Shown: piece after piece, positions 56,898-64,000 of the stretch | Numbering within the stretch: position 1 is the first letter of the stretch | How the letters are laid out: each line of letters begins with the position of its first letter | DNA from: Papiliotrema nemorosa | Lineage: Eukaryota; Basidiomycota; Tremellomycetes; Tremellales; Rhynchogastremaceae | Assembly (NCBI GenBank): GCA_032158125.1 | Contig: JASKOT010000007.1 | Span: 62,001 to 126,000, forward strand | DNA: 64,000 bases | Direction: 5' to 3' | Translations under genes and position numbers: made by a program | Notes under the pieces: generated by a model | Database searches by the model: none | Seen by the model: only the letters and a program-made list of their open reading frames with translations | What the model was told of the DNA's origin: nothing

Positions 56898-57359
56898 ATG
56901 CCCTCACCATTGGACCTGCCAGAATCATCCACACCGTCAGGTACACCTGCACCCGATGACCAACCCGAGAGCGCCTCTGCGAGGGCCCAAAGGCTCGCTA
57001 TAGAGTACGACCAGGCCAAAGCTGGTATCTCGGGCGCAGAAGAGGAAGAGATACACACTTTGGATGTGGGCGAGGGCCAGGTGGTCAAGCTCGACAAGCT
57101 TGGACCGATGATCATCAACTCTGACGGGGTGAGCAGCTATTGAACTCGGTTCCTCGGAGCTGATGGCTAGACTCTATCGAGGATACAAAATTGGCAAGAC
57201 CTTCATCCGATCGAGCAAGAGCGGACAGTCAGGTTGTTGGTGAAGAAGAGAAACTTGGTCAGGCTGCAAAAGCTGGATGCGGAGAATAAGGAGGGAGAAG
57301 AGGAACCGCTCAGTGCGCTGAAGGCGGCTGACAAAACCGCAGAGACGGACCCGGCATGA
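56898..57359 (+). CDS. Small acidic protein, not recognised
   Basis: Two exons (56898-57128 and 57171-57359) encode 139 residues. The N-terminal 45 residues are Ser/Pro/Thr-rich and probably disordered. The ordered part contains [19 protein letters not shown], then [20 protein letters not shown] and a helix, [20 protein letters not shown]. The splice at Gly/Thr restores an uninterrupted Asp-Gly-Thr-Leu-Ser sequence, which argues the gene is real. I think similar small fungal proteins exist, with a core of the type INxDGTLSRIxNW, but I do not know a function. No membrane segment or signal peptide. It converges with the LIM gene, 85 bp between stops. Confidence 0.75.
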
Positions 57360-57444
57360 ACGAGTATCCCTTGCGCAGGATGGGATCAGGACGTCTTATC
57401 GGTGGACTCGTATTGTACTACCACTACTTGTAATATCAACTAGA

Positions 57445-58499
57445 CTATCTTTTCCCCATGATACCCTCTGGCCCGTGTTCCTGCAAAGTCAGACTTGCGA
57501 AACCTGGACAGAAATCACGCACCTTGGCATAGCAATTCTTACACATCGGCTTCCCTTCCCTGTCAGACACTTTCGAAGGATCCAACGTCGACTTGCAAGA
57601 GATGCACCTGAGGCATCCTCGATGCCACCTGAGGTCAGCTCAGATTCTGCCACTACCATGCTACACACTTGTGATTCACCGCAAAGACCTGCCATCAGCA
57701 ACAGCCTGGCATTGTCTACGCACCTGTTCAGCGGCGTATACCCGCTTTTCACAGCCCCAACATAAATCCTCGACTGGCGGCTTCTCCCCAACTTTGGTCC
57801 TCGGACTATCATTCCGCCTGATCAATCCCCTCTCGTCGAAATTCTCAATCTTTCCAGCATAAGGGACAGATATCGGTCTGGGTTCACGGAAATTTGGCCT
57901 AGTGATAGGCGTCGAGGAATCTCTGCCTATACTCGAACTCAGGTTCATACTGATGCTCGACGAAGGGGTCGTAGGGAGTTCTGGCAGATTGCTCGGCGGG
58001 GTATAGTACTCTGTGGGCGGAGGTAGATGGCGTGGAGTAGGAGGTTTGGGAGATATCATGCTGGGTGTATCGGGCAGAGTGGACCTTCCAGGTGTTCTCG
58101 AGGGAGTGGTCGGAGTGGGAGAATTCACATTGGCATGTCGCAGATCTAGACCTGTTCAGCCATCCCCGTCACATGGTATGAGAGGAGACGATACCTCTTG
58201 TGCCGTACAGTTGGGTATGGCAACGAGCGCAATATGGCTGTGCATCAGCCCTGGCCTACCCTATCCTTCCAAGACATCACTCACCAAAGAGTCATGTTCG
58301 ACCAAACCGCCGGGATCCAACCGCTTTCCACATTGCTCGCACTTTAAGCAGGGCTTGTGGTATATCTGTTGCATTGTCAGTGCATGCTTCGTTTGGAGTG
58401 ACGACTGTGACACACCTGCCGAGCGGGGCCCATGACTTGCTCCGCGTGATACACTGCTTGTCCGCATCGTGTGCACCTCGGGGCAGCCACGAACGCCAT
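57445..58499 (-). CDS. Two-LIM-domain protein
   Basis: LIM domains are protein-binding double zinc fingers, often in actin or polarity scaffolds. About seven exons are read from the ATG at 58499 (MAFVAAPRCTRCGQAVYHAE). The first LIM domain has MGPARQIYHKPCLKCEQCGK, RLDPGGLVEHDSL and YCARCHTQLYGTR. A Pro/Ser/Thr-rich linker of ~140 residues comes next. The second LIM has LCWGCEKRVYAAEQ, HRGCLRCISCKSTLDPSK, KVSDREGKPMCKNCYAK, and the end EHGPEGIMGKR. The first module is of CRP/cysteine-rich-protein type. This order, LIM-linker-LIM, is usual for small fungal LIM proteins. Splice edges near the second domain (57610-57680) are the least certain. It is divergent from POL1 over ~700 bp. Confidence 0.85.
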
Positions 58500-59202
58500 C
58501 CTCGTGCCGGTCTTGGACGCTGATTGTTGTTGCAAGGGGGTTTGATCCGTTCCCAACTACTCTCTCGGGATTCTCTTATACTCGAAGACCCAATGCTTTG
58601 CGGGAAACGAACAAAGGAGACGATCAGGAGCTGACCGCAGACTGCCTTCGTAATTGATAGGCCTATCGAGGGCTTTGATGTTCTCGTCAAGACTGCGAGT
58701 TCGTTTGTCTGAAGTACTCTGCTCGAGATGATGAGATGCGACTCGAGCGTGTGAGCTGTAACGTGTCTCTCCAGCAACGATAAAGATGCAACTGCGACGG
58801 CCGTGACCCAATGATCTCATCTTGTTGACGGGGGGTCCTATCAAGTGGGTGGCAAAATCACAACACCGCCTTGAGGTCCCTTCTTCTCCATTGCCCATCA
58901 CTAGGATGCATTGTTAGCGCCCGAAAGTCCTATGCAGATGAATACATGAGAGCAGTTCAACCTCACCCTCTGCCTGTCCAGGAGGAAGAAGGAGCAGGTT
59001 GCCCCTCAGACTATTGCTTGCTGCCACGTGGCGAACATTGAAATATTGGCTGCGACGCGTCGCGCGTTCATGTTGGACGCGTGAAATCGCCGCCGACCAA
59101 TTCGACTGTTCATATTCACCAACCATCCTCAACACTTTCCAGCTACACCCGACTCCTGCTCGCTGTGTGCTCGTTGCGACTAGGACATAGCGCTCAGGTA
59201 CC
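58500..59202. promoter_or_regulatory. Divergent promoter region LIM gene/POL1
   Basis: This 703-bp gap is the promoter region of both genes. Beyond the two ACGCGT boxes nearest POL1 I see no definite element. Minus-strand open frames in it are shadows or chance frames. Confidence 0.45.
59055..59082 (+). promoter_or_regulatory. Two MluI cell-cycle boxes (ACGCGT) upstream of POL1
   Basis: ACGCGT is present at 59055-59060 and 59077-59082, 121-148 bp before the POL1 ATG; CG-rich sequence (cgcgcg) lies between. The MluI cell-cycle box, bound by the Mbp1-Swi6 factor MBF, was first recognised in budding-yeast DNA replication genes including POL1. The match is exact and paired, which makes G1/S control likely here too. 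Confidence 0.65.
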
Positions 59203-62200
59203 ATGCCATCTGCGGTCGCGTCTCGATCCGCGGCAAAGGACCGATTGGCGGCACTGCGAGAAGCCAGAGCCAAAGGTGGCCGTCTCGCGCAATGGAAGGT
59301 GAGCTTTGGCAGGTCTCCTGGTCGCCATGTCGCTGATGAGCAGCCTGAAGACTCTGACATATACGACGAAGTGTCGGATGACCAGTACCGATCCATAGTA
59401 GACTCCAGGCTAGCCCAGGATGACTTTGTCGAAGACGATGATGGGAGCGGGTACGTGGACAACGGGATGGATGATTGGGAAAACGAGGAAGAAGAAGAGT
59501 CCGAGGACGAAGACGATTTCGAAGGAGAGGACGAAGAGCTCAGAAAAGGTTCGTCGCACTTGCGATCATTACTCACGCCCAGCGCGAAAGATGAAACGAG
59601 CAAAAATCAAGGCTCGCGAAAAGGCCAAAGCAGCCAAAGAAGGCAAAGAAGTCAAAGCAAAACCGCGAGCCTCTATAAACGACTATTCCAAACCCAAACC
59701 TTCCAACGCGGCCAATGGAACATATCGAGCTGCTCCATCCGCCGTCCAAGAGGACGATTTCATGGCGTCTTTATTGTCCAATGTCGTCGCGGCACCGGTC
59801 GATACGCGGAAACGCAAGTCGTCGCCTGAATGGCCCAGTTCCGATCCTGTCGCCCCGAGCTCTGATAGCAGCTTTTTCAGCTCGACGGGGAGGAAGCGGT
59901 ATGGCATGGAGGAGGACGAAGATCTCTGGCAGATGAAGAAACCCAGAGTGTCCGATCTCACCGCCGTGCCCGATGAAAACTATCACGCCGACATGTCAAT
60001 GGACGTGGACATGGACGACCAAGTGCACGTCAAGACCGAGCCGAGAGACTTGGACGACGAGGAAGACGAAATGGAGATCAAAGTCCGAGAATCGAGACCA
60101 CTCGCAACATCCACCAAAGCAAATAGAAGGGTCGTCAACTCGTCATCGGTCAAACACACACTCGTAAAGCCCGAACCCATCTCGGTCAAAGTTGAACTTG
60201 GCGCTCAACCCATCCGACAGCCTCAAGGCAAGGCCCTCGCTCCAGGTGCAGCCCACTGGTCAGCGGTGCAGGAATCCCTGATCCCCCAAGCCAAGGTGTC
60301 CGAGCTTGAAGAGGTCAAGGTATCGTCTGGCTCGATCAAGGCGGAGAATGTGCTCGAAGCCAATGGCAACCTGCGTATATTCTGGCTGGATTTCATGGAG
60401 CAAGACGGAGTTATACATCTCGTTGGAAAGGTGCTCGACAGGCAGTCGGGCAAATATGTCAGTGCTTGTTTGAGCATCAACGGGATCAAGAGGAATCTCT
60501 TTGTCAAGCCTCGCCCCAAGCGATACTGTGAGCCTTCCCGGGTTCGTTTGATGCTGACTTCCCAGCTGGCGGGTTCGAGACCGACATCGAAGTCACAAAG
60601 ACCGACGTGTATCAAGACTTTAATAATTTCCGTCAGAAAGCGGGCATTGAAGAATGGGCAGCCAAGTTTGTCGACCGAAAGTACGCTTTCGAGGATCAGA
60701 CGGTGGAAAAGGGCGAATCTCAGTGGATGAAGGTGGTCTATGGGTTTGATCGTGAGTGGAGACGATCGTCCCCGACTAAGTGGTAGAACCCGAGATACCG
60801 ATGGGCTCCAGCGGACCTACCTTTAGTCACGTCTTTGGGACAAACACGTCGGCGTTTGAGCTCCTGGTGGTCAAGAGAAAGATCATGGGTCCATGCTGGC
60901 TAGAGGTCAACGAGGCCACGATAAGTGCTAAATCGGTGCGTCTTTCATCTCCATCAGTCTTACAGCTCATCCGTCAGACCACATGGTGCAAGATCGAGTT
61001 CTCGGTAGCCAGCCCGAAAATGGTCAATCCAGTCTCAGACACCGACCCGACCGCTCCGAAAGATACTCCCCCAATGACCATGATGAGCTTGTCGCTTAGG
61101 ACCATTGTCAATCACCGGGAGAATAAGACGGAGCTCCTGTGTGCCACCATGAGAACGTGGGAGGGATGTGAGTACACGAGACGACGGAATCCCCGCTCAC
61201 TATAGGCAACATCGATGATCCATCGCCACCTGACAAGCAGCCATCTTCCCTCACGACCATCATTCGACCCATTGAAAAATTCCCGCCCGGCCTCGAGACT
61301 CGGGCCAAGACCGAGAGGTCACCATTCCAAACAGTCAAGGCGGAAAGAGCACTACTCAACGCGCTGCTTGCAACCATCCAGCGTCACGACCCGGATATCA
61401 TTGTCGGTCACAATTTTCTTGGCAGTTCGTTCGAGGCGCTCCTGTACCGTCTCAAAGAGCTCAAAGCGGATCACTGGTCGAGAATCGGTCGTTTCAGGAG
61501 AAAAGCGATCAATGTCTCCAAAGCCGGTAGCAACGTCCGTCTCATGGCGGGTCGATTGGTAGCCGATCTGTCGAGTGATGCTGCCAAGGTGAACTTTTTG
61601 TAGTTGCCCTTTGATCAACCCTGACACCCAGGGCATGATCACCTCTACAACATGGTCATTGACTGAAATGTGCGCTACGCATCTCAAAGTCCAGAGAGAG
61701 GACATCGACCCGGAAGACACCCATTCTTACTTTGATCACACGCTTTCGGGTCCGGAACGATTGATCAAGTTTATACGCTTGTGCGAGATCGACGCGTTCT
61801 TCCAAATGGCCATTGCGTCTCGCGTGCAGATGCTTCCCCTCACAAAGCAATTGACCAATTTGGCGGGAAACTCCTGGTAAGCTCTCGAGAATTTCCGCAA
61901 CTGACAAGGAGGAACCTGACCCTGAACGGTGGTCGTGCTGTGCGAAACGAGTTCATCTTGCTACACGAATTCCACCGATTAAAATACGTCTGTCCGGACA
62001 AGGTGTTCTCCTCATTCAAGAAAAAGGCAGCAGACGACGAAGATGGAGAAGATGCGCCACCTGCCAAGGGCCGTGGAAAGGCAAAATACGCTGGAGGTCT
62101 GGTGTTTGAGCCCAAGAGAGGATTATGGGATACATACATCCTGGTCATGGATTTCAACTCGCTGTACCCGAGTATCATCCAAGAATACAACATCGACTTT

Positions 62201-64000
62201 ACCACGGTCAACAGAGAGGACGACGAGGAGGTGAGTGTTGTAACGCACATGTCCGAGTGCTGACCAGACAGGCCGAGGAGGAAAAGATCCCCGATGTCCC
62301 AGAATCGGGCGTAACCCAGGGTGTCCTACCGAGGATCATTGCTACGCTAGTCAACAGGCGTCGCCAGGTCAAAGGGTTGATGAAGGACAAATCAGCCACC
62401 CCAGCTCAACTGCAACAGGTCAGCCATCTAGTCTACCGGATACAGGCTGACAATCAGTATGACATTCGACAGCAAGCGCTCAAACTCACGGCCAACTCGA
62501 TGTACGGTTGTCTCGGATTTGCCGGATCAAGGTTCTCGTCGAGACCTCTGGCAGCTTTGACTACCTTTAAAGGTCGAGAGATTCTGACCCACACTCGAGA
62601 ACTCGCAGAATCCCTCCAACTTGATGTGAGCATCTTCAACGATCAAGGTCCAGGCTTATTCTAGGTGGTGTATGGTGATACCGACTCGGTCTTTGTCAAT
62701 TCCAACGTGACCAGCTACTCGGAAGCGCTCAAGATCGCCAACGACTTTAAAAAGCTCGTCAATGAGCGGTACAAGTTGCTCGAGATTGACTTGGATGCCG
62801 TGTTTGAGCGCATCCTATTGCTAAACAAGAAGAAATATGCCGCCGTCAAAATCGATGAAGCGGGCGAAAAGGCGACCGAGGTCAAGGGTTTGGACATGAA
62901 ACGTCGAGAGTTTTCCAAAATCTCCAAAGACTCTTCGAGGTGAGCCGCAGATAACCCCTTGCACCCGGTCTCATACTCAGTGCGGTGTTGAAGGAGATTC
63001 TCTCCGGCGAAGCCACCGAGATAGTGGTCGCGAAGATTCACGACCTCTTGACGGCCCTGGGCGAGACTGTCCGAGGAGGGTCTGTCCCGCTAGATGACTT
63101 TATCATCTTCAAGCGGTTGGGAAAGAATCCAGAAGACTACCCTGACAAGAAATCGCAGCCACACGTTCAAGTCGCCCTTCGCATGAAATCAAAAGGAACG
63201 GCTGTCAGGGCGCACGACGTTATACCGTACATCATCTGCTTGGGAGATGATGGAAGGTCGGCCAGGTCGGCTCAAGCGGATCGAGCATTCCATCCCGACG
63301 ACCTAAGGAGACAGGGATCAGAGCTCAAGATCGGTCAGTTTTGTCTTGCAGGGATACAGCTGACATGTAGACTACGACTTTTACCTCGACACACAAATAT
63401 TGCAGCCCATCCTACGTCTATGTGAATCCATCGAGGGGACCGATAGAAGTCGATTAGCACAATGTCTCGGCCTGGATCCTTCCAGGTATTCATCCTCAAA
63501 CGGCAATGGTGAAGTCGCCGAAAAGCAATTCTTCACGTTCGAGTCGCAAATCTCAGACAAGGAGAGGTTCAAAGACGCCGAGCCGCTGAGCATACGGTGT
63601 ATGGCTTGCGAGAGTAATTTTAGCTTTGAAGGGTTGACGGAAGATTCGGTGGGTGATGTTCTGGCATGGACCCGTCGCGGTACTGATGACAGTCCATGGT
63701 GCAGCCCATGGGAATCGTTTGCCCCTCCTGTGCCCAGCCATACCATGCGGCAAGTCTGGCGGTCCAGCTAGAGAACCATATCAGGAGCCACATTTCGAAA
63801 TACTACTTGGGCTACACGGTGTGTGATGGCGAAGGCTGCGGAGCCAGAACTAGGATGATGGGTGTGTACGGAAGAAGATGTCTTGGGTTGGTCAAAGATG
63901 GTTGTAAAGGAACAGTTAGATTGGAGGTGAATGATCCAACGCATCGAGTGATACTGACGAGTAGTATTCCGATTTACAGCTATACAACCAGTTGCTCTAC
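59203..64000 (+). CDS. POL1: DNA polymerase alpha catalytic subunit, 3' end outside the window
   Basis: Extends RNA primers made by primase at replication origins and Okazaki fragments. The ATG at 59203 starts MPSAVASRSAAKDRLAALRE; introns are frequent (for example 59299-59343 and 59549-59582). The acidic N-terminus has the primase/Ctf4 region type and DDFMASLLSNVV. The B-family core is complete: MDFNSLYPSIIQEYNIDF (motif A), NRRRQVKGLM and LKLTANSMYGCLGF (motif B), VYGDTDSVFVN (motif C), and LLNKKKYAAVKI. The exonuclease-like part reads IIVGHNFLGSSFEALLYRL, without the proofreading acidic signature, as expected for alpha. The C-terminal zinc modules (IRCMACESNFSFEGL, CGARTRMMGVYGRRCLG) are reached before the window ends. 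About thirteen exons are visible. Confidence 0.95.

Noticed and set aside
58914..59603. 229-codon minus-strand frame starting with a Ser-rich segment
   Set aside because: It overlaps POL1 exons 1 and 2 and the MluI boxes; its Ser runs are the antisense of the acidic POL1 N-terminus.

Overview
The window is nuclear DNA from a basidiomycete yeast of the Tremellales type (Cryptococcus/Kwoniella-like). The evidence is 29 protein genes in 64 kb, most of them interrupted by several 40-70 nt introns (GTGAG/GTAAG donors, CTAAC/CTGAC-like branch sites, CAG/TAG acceptors), short intergenic gaps, frequent strand alternation, and fungal housekeeping proteins. I saw no bacterial-style operons, CRISPR arrays, transposons, tRNA or rRNA genes. 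Intron positions were placed by hand from splice signals plus protein-family continuity, so exon edges are predictions. The first gene is cut at the left edge and the last at the right edge.

0-16 kb: the 3' part of an unrecognised Ser-rich protein; RPB7 (Pol II stalk subunit); RPI1 (ribose-5-phosphate isomerase); an F-box protein; exosome subunit RRP41/SKI6; an Ldb17/Dip1-type Arp2/3 regulator; a short-chain dehydrogenase; a histidine phosphatase; an F-box/leucine-rich-repeat-like protein.

16-38 kb: NOP4/RBM28 (60S assembly RNA-binding protein); RPC10/RPB12 (subunit shared by Pol I, II and III); a large Sec7-PH ArfGEF (EFA6/PSD type); CUE3/ASCC2 (ribosome-collision RQT complex); a DNF-type P4-ATPase flippase; an ANCHR-like NoCut regulator; mitochondrial uS12; a RAX1-type RGS membrane protein; HRP1-type RNA-binding protein.

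38-46 kb: a membrane-anchored amidohydrolase-3 protein; adenosine kinase; a thioredoxin-PITH protein (Txl1/TXNL1); a fungal SARAF homologue with a poly-Gly tract; and an Asn/Gly/Ser-rich, Ddr48-like protein with stress-type promoter elements.

46-51 kb is the gene-poor part: only one orphan Cys-rich protein between two long empty stretches. 51-64 kb: DEF1, NOG1, a small unrecognised fungal protein, a two-LIM protein, and POL1 (DNA polymerase alpha) with two MluI cell-cycle boxes in its promoter.

Functional themes are transcription (RPB7, RPB12, DEF1, HRP1), ribosome biogenesis and quality control (NOP4, NOG1, RRP41, CUE3, uS12m) and membrane/polarity biology (flippase, ArfGEF, RAX1, LDB17). 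The genes sit side by side but I see no evidence that they form a dedicated cluster, and I did not find a clearly new multi-gene system. The items most worth following up are the Cys-rich orphan, the Ddr48-like gene with its promoter, the fungal SARAF, and several unusual gene structures (GC-AG intron in NOG1, 12-nt first coding exon in RPB7, 289-nt intron in HRP1).
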